Positions 21,031 to 31,620 are shown, numbered from the stretch's first letter. The stretch: 64,000 nucleotides of DNA from Forficula auricularia (GCA_024734495.1 JALMQS010000875.1:1-64000), one strand, 5' to 3'. Numbers and translations: made by a program. Notes: generated by a model not told the origin, from the letters alone.

Positions 21031-21324
21031 CTAGCTTTCTAATGGTCAACATATTTGTGCATATTTTTTTACTCGTATACCAATTTGCCCACATTCGTTC
21101 ATATTGATAAATGTTATAAAAAAATAAATAGGAAAATAATAATAAAAAAAATAATCGTATAGGATCTGAAATAAAAACATAAAATTAAATAAGATTTGTT
21201 TCCAAGTTATATAAAAAAGCCACTTCAACCACTTTATTTGTAAACACACCTGTTTTGTTATGATTTATACACCTGTTATTTTTTTTTTTGCTTTTTGGCC
21301 TTTCTAGCTATAAGCCATTTACGA

Positions 21325-21453
21325 TACTATTTATTTTATTTAAATTTGTCCCTACTCCGGGGTCAGATTTTAGCCGGATGCCTCGAGTCGGATTCGAACC
21401 CGGGTTCACTTGGTTAGCAGGATGACACGCTACCGCCTAGCCTATTCGATCCC
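21325..21453 (-). mobile_element. tRNA-derived SINE, minus strand
   Basis: Minus strand: GGCTAGGCGGTAGCGTG (A-box-like), an anticodon-like loop around CATCCTGCTAACC, a perfect B box GGTTCGAATCC (21400-21390), then AATCTGACCCCGGAGTAGGG and AAATAAAATAAATAG tail. The tRNA-like part is well kept and would score in a tRNA scan, but the tail marks it as a SINE. Confidence 0.75.
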
Positions 21454-21714
21454 AACACCTGTTAATTAAAAACAAACAAAAAATTCCTAATTTTAATATA
21501 ACATATTAATATTTGCTATAACCTATTAGTGAGTTTTACAATTAAAAAACGAGTTAAAAATAAAAGATAATTGAAAAAAATGTAAATAAACTTTTTTATT
21601 GAGATTTTCATCTATCAATAATTACTTTAATTAAGAAAAGATCAATTAAGATTAAATTTGTCGAGGTCCAGATCTAGCCAGATCGCTTTCTTATCCTCAA
21701 AACTTGTTAATAGA

Positions 21715-21815
21715 ATTTGTTTCATCAAAATCGGTAGAGCCGTTTTCAAAATAGAACTAAGATACAAACAAATATATATATATAAACAATTTTTGCTCGT
21801 TTAATAAGAGTAGAT
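21715..21815 (+). mobile_element. Second copy of the TCATCAAAATCGGTAGAG element end
   Basis: It repeats the 7985-8115 sequence almost word for word, with a TATA microsatellite and TTTTTGCTCGTTTAATAAGAG end. Confidence 0.5.
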
Positions 21816-22560
21816 AACTTCACTCAATAATTAAATATTACGCATAGAAACAATAATAATGCGCTAGAATTAACATCTTTTTAATGAAGTAAAATATTTA
21901 TATAATATATAATTTATTATATATAAATAAAATGTTGATTTAACGATTTATTCCGCTTACATGATTTAATGAAAAGATTAGTGAGATTTGGTCGAAATGG
22001 CGATTAATCTGTTCTATTAAACATAAAGCTGAGCCATAACATATATAAATATATTTATATATACGAATGAAAGTTTTTAATAAAGAGAAATCTGCGTGTC
22101 CGATGAGATTGTTTTATAATTGATTTCAAAAACATTTAAAAAAATGATTAAGCGTCTAGGACAAATGAGATTTTAATTGAATTTTATATTCCAATTTAAT
22201 TTGTTTTCATCACTTCTTTGCTCTCTATATCTCTATATAATAATTCAATAATAAAGTTTAATAAATTTATATAAAAATAAATAAATATTTAAAATAATAA
22301 TAATAATGAACAATTGAAATATTGTGTTTAGAATTTATTAAAAACACACTTGTCAAAAAAATAATTTTTTTACATACAAAGCAGGGAAATGACCCCATTT
22401 TCCAATGCTCAGAAGGTTCCAGTGTAATCCTCAAAACTGCCGCTAGGATCGCTTTTTATGACTATTATACAAGGAATAAAAATATGTTTAGCTTATATTA
22501 TAGATAAGAGAAGAACAATAAAATTACAAATTGTGCGGTTTCTCTCCTACATAAGAAATT
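21816..22560. other. Unassigned AT-rich sequence
   Basis: Very AT-rich with dense short repeats of AATAAATA. The frame at 22322-22507 has no recognisable feature. Nothing else stands out. Confidence 0.5.
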
Positions 22561-22579
22561 TTTTTGCAAAATTTCTGAT

Positions 22580-23975
22580 TTTGACAAAAAATTTGAAATA
22601 TATTGAAAAAATATATTTTATTTGAAATATCTCAAAAACAAAAAATTTGTCAAAAAACTTAAAAATCAAATTTATTGAAAATTTTTAGGGAAAAAAAATA
22701 TTAATTTTTAAAAAACTAAACTCCCCTAGTAGCACAATGTTTCAAATTATATAGTAACTATATAGTGCCTTTATAGTTTTTGAGAATATTGCCCCTATAT
22801 AGTTAGTATAGTATATAGTTTGAAACATTGTGCTAATAGGGTTATTTTACATAGTATATTTTATAGAGAGATTAAAGAGAGTATTTTCGTTTGAATATCT
22901 CGAAAATATTTACTTTTTAAACCATCTCTTCAAAGGGTATATGATGATAAGGGGGACCCTTATCAACTTGATTGAAAATTTTTAGAAAAAAATAAAATAT
23001 TAATTATTAACTATCTATACTCATTTTAAATACTATATTTTATATAGAGTTTAAAGAGAGTATTTTCGTTTGAATATCTCGAAAAAAATTTTCTTTTTAA
23101 ACCATCTCTTCAAAAGGTATATGCTGATCAGGGGGGACCCTTATCAAGTTTATTGAAAATTTTTAGGAAAAAAAAATATTAATTTTTAAAAAAACTATAC
23201 TCATTTCAAATACTATATTTTATAGAGAGTTTAAAGAGAGTATTTTCGTTTGAATATCTCGAAAATATTTACTTTTTAAACCATCTCTTCAAATGGTAAA
23301 TGATGATAAGGGGGACCCTTATCAACTTGATTGAAAATTTTTAGAAAAAAATAAAGTATTAATTATTAAAAAACTATACTCATTTTAAATAGTATATTTT
23401 ATATAGAGTTTAAAGAGAGTATTTTCGTTTGAATATCTCGAAAAAAATTTTCTTTTTAAACCATCTCTTCAAAAGGTATATGATGATCAGGGGGGACCCT
23501 TATCAAGTTTATTGAAAATTTTTAGGAAAAAAATATTAATTTTTAAAAAACTAAACTCATTTTAAATAGTATATTTTATAGAGAGTTTAAAGAGAGTATT
23601 TTCGTTTGAATATCTCGAAAAAATTTACTTCTTAAACCATATTTTCAAAGGCTAAATAATGATAAGGGGGACCCTTATCAACTTGATTGAAAATTTTTAG
23701 AAAAAAATAAAATATTAATTTTTAAAAAAACTATACTCATTTCAAATACTATATTTCATATAGAGTTTAAAGAGAGTATTTTCGTTTGAATATCTCGAAA
23801 AAATTTACCTTTTAAACCATCTTTTCAAAGGCTAAATAATGATAAGGGGGGGACCCTTATCAACTTTTTAAATTTTTTAGAAAAAAATAAAATATTAATT
23901 TTTAAAAAACTATACTCATTTTATATACTATATTTTATAAAGAGCTTAAAGAGAGTATTTTCGGTTTAGAAATAG
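22580..23975 (+). repeat. Satellite array, unit of about 180 bp
   Basis: At least six direct units with a period of 177-181 bp. Each has TTTAAAGAGAGTATTTTCG, TTTGAATATCTCGAAAA, AACCATCTCTTCAAA, a palindrome GATAAGGGGGACCCTTATC and TTGAAAATTTTTAG. Units alternate between 'gataaggggga' and 'gatcagggggga' subtypes in the order A, B, A, B, A, A. The first, partial unit (22580-22840) holds a MITE. Confidence 0.9.
22727..22845. mobile_element. Short palindromic MITE in the satellite
   Basis: Ends CCCTAGTAGCACAATGTTTC and its mirror GAAACATTGTGCTAATAGGG. The same terminal sequence bounds 44190-45067. It splits one satellite unit between AACTC and TTATTTTACATAGTAT, so it inserted after the array had formed. 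Confidence 0.85.
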
Positions 23976-24332
23976 AACCTAGGATTAAAAACAGCGTCTC
24001 TAGATGCCTCCATGCTTGATCATCTATGTAGTTGGTACTAAAAATAAAATTACTTATAAAATATAAACTATTAACATTTCTGTTGCTAACATATAGACAC
24101 ATAGGAAAACACACATAAGAAAAATACTTATGGATTAAAATACAAACATATTATATGTGAGATTGTGTTGCCGGGATGGACTCTCATTCTTTAAAAAAAG
24201 TTTTGAAACAATTGAAATGAATTAACATTATATTAAAAATTAAATCTTGTATATAAATATTAAATAATGTATTTTTAAATCTGACACTTGTACTGCTATT
24301 GTTTTCAGGCTTGTCTTGACAATGATCTCTTA

Positions 24333-24537
24333 GGACCAGTTGTATGTTGGTTTGTAAAGTATTTTTTAAGTTTACAAACGATCAAATCTTAGTATTCACC
24401 ATGGGCCCGGCCGGATGGCCAATCAAATGACACGCACTTTCATTTGATTAGCTATCCGGCCGGGCACGAGGTGAATACTAGGTTTTGACCGTTCGCCAAC
24501 TTAATAAAGATTTTACAAACCGATATACAACTGGCCT
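24333..24537. mobile_element. Palindromic PIF/Harbinger-type MITE, relative of 18129
   Basis: Ends GGACCAGTTGTATGTTGG and, in reverse, GGCCAGTTGTATATCGG. The arms hold CGGCCGGATGGCCAATCAAATGA, close to the centre of the 18129 element (ATGGCCAATCAGATGA). TTA on both sides fits the TWA target. It is about 80% AT at the edges and GC-rich in the centre. Confidence 0.8.
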
Positions 24538-24539
24538 TT

Positions 24540-25796
24540 AGTAGACCGAAACCAAACAGCTATGGTCGTCGGCCATAGTAAATATTTCCGAATAAAAAAA
24601 GAACTGTATTTTTTTCTTTTATATAAAAAGACTAATATCCGCTTATCTTGGCAAGTAAACTCTCTTAAAATCCCTGTATATTAATTATTATTGCATATTT
24701 TTCTCAAACATTAAGTCTCCGACTGAATACTAGTAAAACTAAATAAATAAATAGACTATAGAGTGAAGTTTGTAAGTGAAAGTGTACACTATATGTATTT
24801 TTTTATTATTTTAGTTATGACCCGCGCTGTAAATATACCTGATCGACATATGTTCATTCTTGTGGTTATATTCCCGTTATTCTCTTAAATAAAATATTAA
24901 AAATAGTCAAATGTTTTTACATAAAAATTTCCTGTAGTTAAAAGTTACATTCATCATATCGACATCATCTCTTCTATAATTTTGAAGATTGAAAAATCGT
25001 TTATTCTAATCAATTTCGGAGATGAGTATCGACGAATAGAAGCTTTCATCCAATTGCAGTCTCTTCGCTGACAGGAGGCATTTCATTAATTTCATGAAAT
25101 GAAAAGGCGGAATTGAACGGAGTTTTTTGTGATACGATTTTCAATGAGTCAGTTAAGGAAATAAAAAAAAAAAAAAAAAAAAAAAGGAATATGTCAAATG
25201 GAATATACTTGAATTGCTCTGGATGTCCATTTGAAAATTAGGATTTTTGAATAGCGACGTTTTTCCCCCTTTTTTTTCCTCTCATAAATTATCAAATTGA
25301 TAAAATGGGTTCTATTAAAATAATAACTAAGTGGTTGGATTCAATCGAAAAGTCAGGTGGAGGTATATTTAGGGACGTAAATAACGTTTATGCGTAAGGC
25401 GCTGAGTTTATCACGATTAAACTAAAACATTTAACAGCTCTTACTCCTATAACTGTAAATCTAATAAATAATTGAAGTAATAAATGAAAACTTTTTCAAA
25501 ATTCATTACTACAAAATTTTTTCTCTGCAAACAGTTTGTATTACAAAGTTTTTTACATTTACCAAGATTTTACAGCTGAATGTATTTATACGATCTTAGA
25601 TTCAAATAATCTCAAAAGGGGTAGTTTGGGTGAAAGCTCGAACCGAATTTTCTTATCAATTCAAGAGAAAGTAAAAAAATGTATCTTTGAATACAGTGGT
25701 CTTCAATCAATATTGAATTCGAAGTTTGGGATAAATATGGTAAAGTTACTATTTAAAACAGATCATTAGTTCACTTTTGGGAAACATCTGTAGATA
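24540..25796. other. Unassigned AT-rich sequence
   Basis: It contains an A24 run near 25165-25187. A plus-strand frame at 25536-25769 (77 codons) is serine/lysine-rich without recognised domains. I see no repeat boundary. Confidence 0.45.
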
Positions 25797-25907
25797 TCAT
25801 AAAGAAAGACAAAGAGTTTGTCCTCTGCTTGATGCAAATAAACATACACACATATTATATCAAATATACATATGTACCATTAATATAGGTATATTATTTA
25901 GTTGTTT

Positions 25908-25946
25908 GAGACTATACTTTCGAAGGTTTGGCCTTTATCATCAGTC
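25908..25946 (-). ncRNA. Hammerhead-like motif with a core mutation
   Basis: Minus strand: CTGATGA-T-AAAGG, loop CCAAA, CCTTC, then GAAAG instead of GAAAC, TATA, GTC. The C-to-G change destroys the C:G pair of the tiny helix III, so cleavage is unlikely. Confidence 0.45.
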
Positions 25947-26074
25947 TTTTTTAATTATAAATATTATTTTTTACTGGGTCAGTATTGCTGAGTAACAAAA
26001 AAAAAAAAAAAAAAAAAAAATCAATATCCACGACATGCTGACCCCAATGATATATAATATTTATAATTAAATAA

Positions 26075-26110
26075 GACTGATGAAGGCTAAACCTTCGAAA
26101 CTATAGTCTC
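26075..26110 (+). ncRNA. Hammerhead-like motif with a 3-nt deletion
   Basis: GA, CTGATGA, then AGG-CTAAA-CCTTC, GAAAC, TATA, GTC, TC. Compared with 20084 one TGA is missing, which shortens helix II. Core bases CTGATGA and GAAA remain. Confidence 0.5.
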
Positions 26111-26146
26111 AAACAAATTTATGTATATGCATATGACAAAAATACA

Positions 26147-26490
26147 AATATTTTATAAAAAACAATCTAGAATACCTTTATTCAAAATCCAAACGTTTCG
26201 GGAAAATTTCTCCCTTTATCAATTGAACAATTTTTTCAAAAAAAGAAAAAAGTTCCTTTCTCTAAAATTTGGAAAGCAATACTAAGATATTAAATATTTT
26301 TATAAATAGACAATTGTACAAGATTGATAAAGATATTTAATATCTTAGTGTTGCTTTCTAAATTTTAGAGAAAGTAACTTTTTTTTCTTTTTTTGAAAAA
26401 ACTTTTCCATTGATAAAGGGAAAAATTCTCCCGAAACGTTTGGCTTTTGAATAAACGTATTCTAGATTGTTTTTTATAAAAGATTTGTAT
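26147..26490. mobile_element. Palindromic element nested in a family-A unit
   Basis: Arms (26147-26290 and 26330-26490) hold AAAAAACAATCTAGAATACC and its mirror. Facing motifs at 26222-26188 (minus) and 26409-26444 (plus) read TTGATAA-A-GGGA, loop, TCCC-GAAACGTTTGG. The first core is shifted from CTGANGA to TTGATAA in both arms. The related copy at 62202 has the same TTGATAA, so this change was present before the copies spread. Confidence 0.75.
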
Positions 26491-26619
26491 TTTTTTCATT
26501 TATATAAACAATCAATAAATTTTTTTTCTTTTCTATATATACATATGTGTAGGATTTTATTCTCTACTCCTTTCAATGTAAAATGCTTTTTAAAAATAAA
26601 GATTCGTTTGAGAAAGGCG

Positions 26620-27110
26620 CTTGATGTTTACCCTTCAGGATCTTCCGATCTACTGACAGGTGAACAGCGGAGACACGCCCCTTTTATAATCACGGGCCGC
26701 GCGGCGCGAATATTTACGCATACCTCACCCGCAAGTCGCGACCAATTAACCAATCAGTTTAATTGCTAATTAGAGCTGCCAGGCTTATAAAGGCAGCAAG
26801 CCCCTCGACGCAAAGTCAGTTGCTGAACCTCAACGAAGGGGTCAACTCTCGGAGGTGTCTATGCTCTCTGAAGCGAAGAAGTAATCTTATACACGTTGTG
26901 TTTAAAGTTTGCCAAGAAAGTGTAACGATAAGGCAATAAATGCGGGCTTTGTGCCAATATTTTATTTAAAGCAATTTTCTACCACCTCTGTGCAAATTCT
27001 TATTTTAAGATAGCATTTTCTGACTTTACGCCGCCAAAAGAGATTTTAATCTCTTAAGATCTCCCATCCAAGTCCGGCGAATATCCCTCTAACTAACCCT
27101 TCGAGCTAAA
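26620..27110 (+). mobile_element. Solo-LTR-like block with arthropod core promoter
   Basis: A GC-richer block. TATAAA lies at 26786-26791 and a TCAGTT initiator at 26816-26821, 32 bp downstream, the usual spacing for arthropod Pol II promoters. AATAAA follows at 26935 with TGCGGGCTTTGTGCC after it. Promoter, short R region and poly(A) signal in this order fit an LTR. A possible start is TGTTTACCC at 26627; I could not fix the 3' end or a target duplication. It also lies within the interrupted family-A unit (26020 to 27262). Alternative: a fragment of a gene promoter. The frame at 26467-26769 overlaps its start and is not a gene. Confidence 0.45.
26786..26821 (+). promoter_or_regulatory. TATA box and TCAGT initiator
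   Basis: TATAAA (26786-26791) and TCAGTT (26816-26821). The distance from the first T of the TATA box to the A of the initiator is 32 bp. Confidence 0.55.
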
Positions 27111-27144
27111 ACTAAAATTCATCCATTATCTTAATAATTTCCTA

Positions 27145-27265
27145 TATATGTATATTTGATATATGTGTGTATATGTTTATTTGCATCAAGCAGAGGACAA
27201 TCTCTTTTTTCTTTTTATGATTCAATAACTCTGCTACTTTCGGTAAAATGAAAATTTTTCAATCT
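27145..27265 (+). mobile_element. Distal part of a family-A unit
   Basis: It contains GTTTATTTGCATCAAGCAGAGGACA, then ATTCAATAACTCTGCTACTTTCGG. It matches, in order, the part that should follow the hammerhead at 26075 if the palindrome (26147) and the LTR-like block are removed. Confidence 0.65.
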
Positions 27266-27459
27266 GTAGATATAATAAATTAGTAAGAAGTAATAAGCAA
27301 AGCTTCTTCTTATATATTTTGACATATTTTGACTAATAATTTTCATTCTGTTCTTTATAAAATATAATGAAAATTAGAAAAAGATGCTAAAAAAACAAAA
27401 CACAAAAAAACTAATGTATTTTTTTCATAAATACTATATTTCATAATAACGAATTTCCC

Positions 27460-27708
27460 CTAAGGCTGGCTGTTGCTATAAAGTTGACTTAAAAAACAAC
27501 CCTCGTCAGTGAAGGCAACTTTATTCGAATATCTACGACTACGATAAAGAATACATGCAAACCCTCCCTCTGAATTAACTCCAGGGACGATATAGCAAAT
27601 CTGGTTTAGTAATACCCCAACCGACCTCATTTGAGAAATCTTATTAAATTCATTCTGATATTTGAGAAAGGAAATATATTCATTATTTTGGAAATTTTGT
27701 TTCTTCAT
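27460..27708 (-). pseudogene. Unrecognised coding fragment, copy 1
   Basis: An 82-codon minus-strand frame starting MKKQNFQNNEYISFLKYQNE and continuing FNKISQMRSVGVLLNQICYI, VPGVNSEGGFACILYRSRR. I do not recognise the family. What makes it interesting is that 33010-33205 (minus strand) contains a diverged copy that aligns codon by codon: MKK, ..EY, ...QNE[FY]N.IS..[RK]SVG[VM]L....IC[YF]IV. Conservation at the amino-acid level with many synonymous-type differences suggests it was once coding. It could be part of a transposon protein or of a host gene family. Confidence 0.35.
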
Positions 27709-27989
27709 TCTGCTTTTTCATAAAGAAGAGACGTTCTCGCAAAAATGCGATCATGATTCTCGACATCTTTGGAAACTTTGACATCGGGGACTGATAATCA
27801 ATAAGTCCTCACAAGTCAGATTAATTTTAATGGGAAATAGAAAAAGAGTGACAAGTGTGATAGAAAAAACAATTTTGTAGAAAATGTACTTGACAACTAG
27901 CTTGTGTTTTTTCTGGAGCTTTAAAGTCGTTTTAAAGGCGATGGAGCTATTGAATTTTCAATTTTAAAAAATGAACCTTTTTTCAAAGA

Positions 27990-28556
27990 TAACCCTAGAA
28001 CGCATAATCCGGTCCTGTCAAGCCCGGTCACACCTTTTCAATAACTTTCAGAATAGGAGTCCCATAAATTCCAAATTTTTAATATTCCTTCATTAATACA
28101 TAATAAAAGTATTTTTAATGAATTTTTCTAAAAAAAAATTTTTATATAGGTAATTTTTTTGTTGAAACAATTTTACAAACACAAAGTCATAAGACTGGCC
28201 TCTCAGGGGTTTTTTAGTGTAATAAAACTGGAAAAATATTGATATATTATTTATTTTTATAAATAATGATTTAAATTAAAAAAATGAATATAATTATTGA
28301 AAAATTTATTATAATAAAAAGCAATAAACCTATAGTGGGCCTGAAAGGCCCGGCTTGTGACTTTGTGTTCAATTCTTTTTTTTTTTTTTAGAGCGAAGTA
28401 TCGTTGAAATTACATAAAAACAATAAAAAAGTATTGATTCATTATTTATTTTTATAAATATTGAAAAATACATTATAAACCAAATAAACATAGTGGGCCT
28501 GGCAGTCCCGGCTCAAGACTTTGTGTTTGTGAAAAAGCTTGTGCGTTCTAGGTCTA
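27990..28556. mobile_element. PiggyBac-like non-autonomous element
   Basis: The left end CCCTAGAACGCATAATCCGG and the right end in reverse, CCTAGAACGCACAAGC, share CCTAGAACGCA. CCCTAGAA-type ends are characteristic of piggyBac elements. The expected TTAA target is not exact at either side. Inside are three copies, one inverted, of a GTGGGCCTG-GCCCGGCT-GACTTTGTGTT module at 28185, 28335 and 28495. Confidence 0.5.
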
Positions 28557-28568
28557 ATTAATGTTACA

Positions 28569-28895
28569 TTAAGATATATTACATATATTACCATTGAAAA
28601 AAATGTGAAATAAAGATTTTATCCTTATATGTAAAATTTCGGGGTCCAGTGATTCTAAATTTAAACACATAGCCAAGCATTGTAGCTTAAATAAAAATAG
28701 TTGAGTGTTGTGAATTTTGAATTTCTTTAAAAATCGAATGGAAATAGATTCCCGAGGGGTGAAAACAAACCTTCTGACATATAATTTAAAATATTCATTC
28801 CATCTCGGATCTAGTTGATGATAACCCTGTTTGTGTAGGTATTTTCTTTTAAGCAGATGACCATTGTCGTCCATAGAGAGGCACAAAAAGAACAT
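28569..28895 (-). other. 108-codon frame, uncertain
   Basis: A minus-strand frame containing LDPRWNEYFKLYVRRFVFTP and RESISIRFLKKF. It is longer than most chance frames here, and the WNEYFKLYVRRF stretch looks protein-like. I recognise no domain, there is no second copy, and the flanks are repeats. It may be an old coding remnant or chance. Confidence 0.2.
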
Positions 28896-28904
28896 TTAAA
28901 AGTT

Positions 28905-29150
28905 TTTGTTTTGGCGAGAGTAGCAGAGTTGTTGATTCACAAAGAGAAACAAAGAGGTTGTCCTCTGCTTGATGCAAATAAATATACACACATATATATA
29001 TCGAGATGATATATCTGTATATATATTATTTATTTGTTTGAGACTATAGTTTCGAAGGTCAGTCTTTCTTCAATTATAAATGTTTTTCATGAAGTCAATA
29101 TCATATGGATATTGAAAACTTGGTGTTCCTTCGTCACTGCTGATCGGCTA
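28905..29150 (-). mobile_element. Family-A unit with a broken hammerhead
   Basis: It carries GAGAGTAGCAGAGTTGTTGA, AAGAGAAACAAAGAGGTTGTCC, TCTGCTTGATGCAAATAAA and TTTGTTTGAGACTATAGTTTCG. At 29065-29040 (minus) the core is GACTGACCTTCGAAACTATAG, so the second half of CTGATGA and the 5' strand of helix II are deleted. TATTGAAAAC at 29118 marks the far end. Confidence 0.7.
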
Positions 29151-29159
29151 GGAACAAAA

Positions 29160-30410
29160 AGAACACTTGCATTTCTCAATAATTGAGTAAAAAATGTTAA
29201 TTAATGTAAATGTGTTTAGATTTAAGGTATGTATTTTTGTAGTGATACTATTGCATTATGTATAATATAATTTATTTGTGAAAAACCGAAATATAAATAG
29301 TTAAGAAAACATTGAAGAGATTTTTTTGACGAGGGCTCGAGAATTGTTGATTTTTATGAGGCGATACAGGCAGGACAACTTCATTGATTTTCTCTTAAAA
29401 ATTGATTTATTGGTAAATATTTATTAGTTTAATTATTTGTCTCCCTTCATCCTATGCTGGAAAATTACCACTGGGCCCCAAGCAAATGACCAAAAGCAGA
29501 TGTTTCGTTCGGTAAATGAGATTATATCAAAAAATCCAGGCCTGGACAATGTAATAATAATAACAGATTATATTGTGCTAAGGGTGTTGAATTACTTATT
29601 AAAAATAAATTACCACGAAAAGCCTATAATGGACATTTATTATGAGATATTACTCCGGTGTGCCCGGTAGGGAGATGTAGCCTGCAGCTAGGGGCCATAA
29701 GTCTTTATTTATCTATTTTTGATGTTATCATTGTATTTAAAAATGTTTGAAAAGAAAGAAAAGTTAATTTGAACAATGCTTTTTTCACTCTGTGTGTCTG
29801 TCTAGATCCCGATATTCACCTTAGCTCAAAAAAAGAAAGACATCGAAAGCTCGTTCTGGTGTCAAAATATATGTACTTCCAATAAAGAAACTGATTGGGT
29901 TTTGGAGCCTTTAGCTTTTCGGTTGAAAAATATCACCTTTTCTCAAAATAATTATAATAAAAAATAAATTTCTAATAGCTGATTATATTTATTCGTGAAC
30001 TGGCGAGCTTAATCTAATGATGATTTTTTTTCCTATAAAAATTCATAACGTTTCATCACTTCTCTATATAAGTGCTTGTGAAGTCATTCCAAAAAGAGAA
30101 TACATGAATGATTCCAGAATAGCTTTTGTTTTCTTTGTGTCAGAGAAGCGAGGGTGTAATTGGATTTTTAAATATTTTAGATTCAAATTTTCCCCCTGGT
30201 CAGACGTCAGACCTAGAGGGAACAACCAGAAATATTTCGCATTCTACATTCTACCACTGTAAAATACTTGATAACCAGTTGAAAACTGCCCCAGAATGTC
30301 GAAACGTTGTGCATTTTGATCAGATTTGCTCATTAAAAATTTCTGATCTAGGAGGCTTGGACGAAAAATTCTCTATTAGATATTGTTTCAACATTTTATA
30401 GAATGTTTTA
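29160..30410. other. Unassigned AT-rich sequence with weak frames
   Basis: The frame at 29437-29670 contains FRSVNEIISKNPGLDNVIII. The SKNPG element is faintly like CGBP1-type hAT proteins, but too little to call. Two overlapping frames at 30017-30401 conflict with each other. Bases 29820-29960 resemble the 'gctcgttctggtgtcaaaatatatgt' phrase of an old DNA element. Confidence 0.3.
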
Positions 30411-30720
30411 TTAAGGGAGAATAGTGTAGGTTCTAGGTGAAACAACAATAAAAATTTTAAAATATAACTTACTAGCTAGCATTCACAAATAAAAGACAAA
30501 ATGCTTGTCTATAAGCCCCAAAGGGTCTGTATATTTCGGGGTACGAGCCCATCTTCAGGAGTTCAGATAGAAAACGTTTTCTATCTGAACTCTTGAAGAT
30601 GGGTTCGTGCCCCGAAATAGATATAGAGCCTTGCTAATAAGCATTTTGTCTTTTATTTGTGAATCCTGGCTGGTAATTTATATTTTTAAATTTTTATTTT
30701 ATTTTTTTATAGAATGTTGT
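30411..30720. mobile_element. Palindromic element with facing hammerhead-like cores
   Basis: It starts with the block GTGTAGGTTCTAGGTGAAAC at 30424. Arms run 30462-30575 and 30576-30705 with almost no spacer. The minus core (30558-30528) is CTGAAGA-T-GGG, loop, CCCC-GAAATATA. The plus core (30591-30624) is TTGAAGA-T-GGG, loop, CCCC-GAAATAGA. Confidence 0.8.
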
Positions 30721-30754
30721 TGGTAATCGTGACTGTGATGAAATTCCAGTGAGC

Positions 30755-31584
30755 TGATGGAGATATCAGGGAAAGTGGGATGCACCAGGTTTTTTTTTAA
30801 TGATATTGATGTGAGAAGGAGTACACCAAAAAGGTGCATCCCCTAAAGGCCTGGGTTGGCTCCTCCATCGTGAAAAGAAAAAGATGGGATTTTATGAGCG
30901 GGTCTTAAGCAGCTTAAGGTTATAAGTTGCGGGTAAGACGGTGGCTAGAAGTGAGTTCCAGCCTCTGGAGGCCATAGGGATAAAAGAGTTGGCAAAAGCG
31001 ATGGTTCGGGTTTTATCCAATTTGACAGCGAAGGGGTGCTGAGCTTTCGAAAACAGCTTGTTTCTAGCAAAGCGGGCCCTAGGGGGGATAATTGATTTCA
31101 GCTCTACTGAACAGACACCATGATAGTATCTGTAGTACAGGGAAAGGGCATAAACGGTTTTTCGGTGAGCCAGCGACTCGAGTGGGTTTGTTAGGGCCGG
31201 GTCTCCTATTAATTTAATTTATCGTTTCTGAATTGCATCCAGTGTGGTAAGAGAATGGAAGCCAATAGGTCCAATCAAACTCCCAGAATAAGACGTTTCG
31301 GCCTAGATTTTATTGGGCCATCCTTAGTTATTGAGAATTATACACATATTACACTAGGCACATGTGATCGAACCTAGTTTTGTTATCCCTGAACCATGGG
31401 CGCAAACACGACATAAACTACATGAAGGTAAAATTCTTATTGCTGACAGAACTAGATTTGATCAACGATATAATATGTGCATAATTCCCAATAACTGATG
31501 GCCCAATACAATCTAGGCCAGAATGTCTTATTCTGGGAGTTTTATTGAACCGGATGCATCCCGCTTTGGCTGATATCTCCATCA
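30755..31584. mobile_element. Foldback element with a LINE inside its left arm
   Basis: The ends TGATGGAGATATCAG-GGATGCA (left) and the mirror of TGATGGAGATATCAG-GGATGCA (right, ending 31584) define the element. Inner arms (31277-31330 and 31495-31548) carry ACTCCCAGAATAAGAC and facing hammerhead-like cores: CTAAGGA-T-GGCC...GGCC-GAAACGTC (minus, 31327-31291) and ACTGATGGCCC...GGCCAGAATGTC (plus, 31494-31530). The left arm is split between 30788 and 31268 by a LINE 3' end. Confidence 0.75.
30788..31265 (-). pseudogene. LINE 3' end, second copy (minus strand)
   Basis: Minus-strand reading gives HSLTTLDAIQKR, stop, IKLIGDPALTNPLESLAHRK, TVYALSLYYRYYHGVCSVEL, KSIIPPRARFARNK, then FANSFIPMASRGWNSLLATV and LPATYNLKLLKT. 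This is the same C-terminal region as in the copy at 36768-37790 (for example FYRYYHGFCSDEIKSIIPPK). Its 3' untranslated part ends GGTGCACC-TTTTTGGTG...ATCAATATCATTA then poly(A), as in the other copy. It is truncated upstream of the region shown and has an in-frame stop. It inserted in the left arm of the foldback element, probably with a short duplication around GG. Confidence 0.85.
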
Positions 31585-31620
31585 AACTAAAGCAATTTTA
31601 TAGAATTGTAACCATTTTTA

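Larger units (their letters stand above)
25797..26122. mobile_element. Head-to-head pair of family-A ribozyme units
   Basis: The left unit (minus orientation) runs from TCATAAAGAAAGACAAAGAG through TCTGCTTGATGCAAATAAAC to the hammerhead at 25946-25908. An A24 run separates it from the right unit (plus), which starts TCAATATCCACGACATGCTGACCCC and has a hammerhead at 26075-26110. Arms match over about 85 bp. The two frames reported here are shadows. Confidence 0.75.

Noticed and set aside
20802..21094. Glycine/tryptophan-rich minus frames
   Set aside because: Translation of a C-rich minisatellite block, in two overlapping frames.
22580..23975. CRISPR-like array
   Set aside because: Units are about 180 bp with no short repeat/unique spacer pattern. 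It is a satellite in a eukaryotic genome.
29437..29670. Second CGBP1-like hAT protein remnant (SKNPG motif)
   Set aside because: Similarity limited to a handful of residues with no flanking hAT features.
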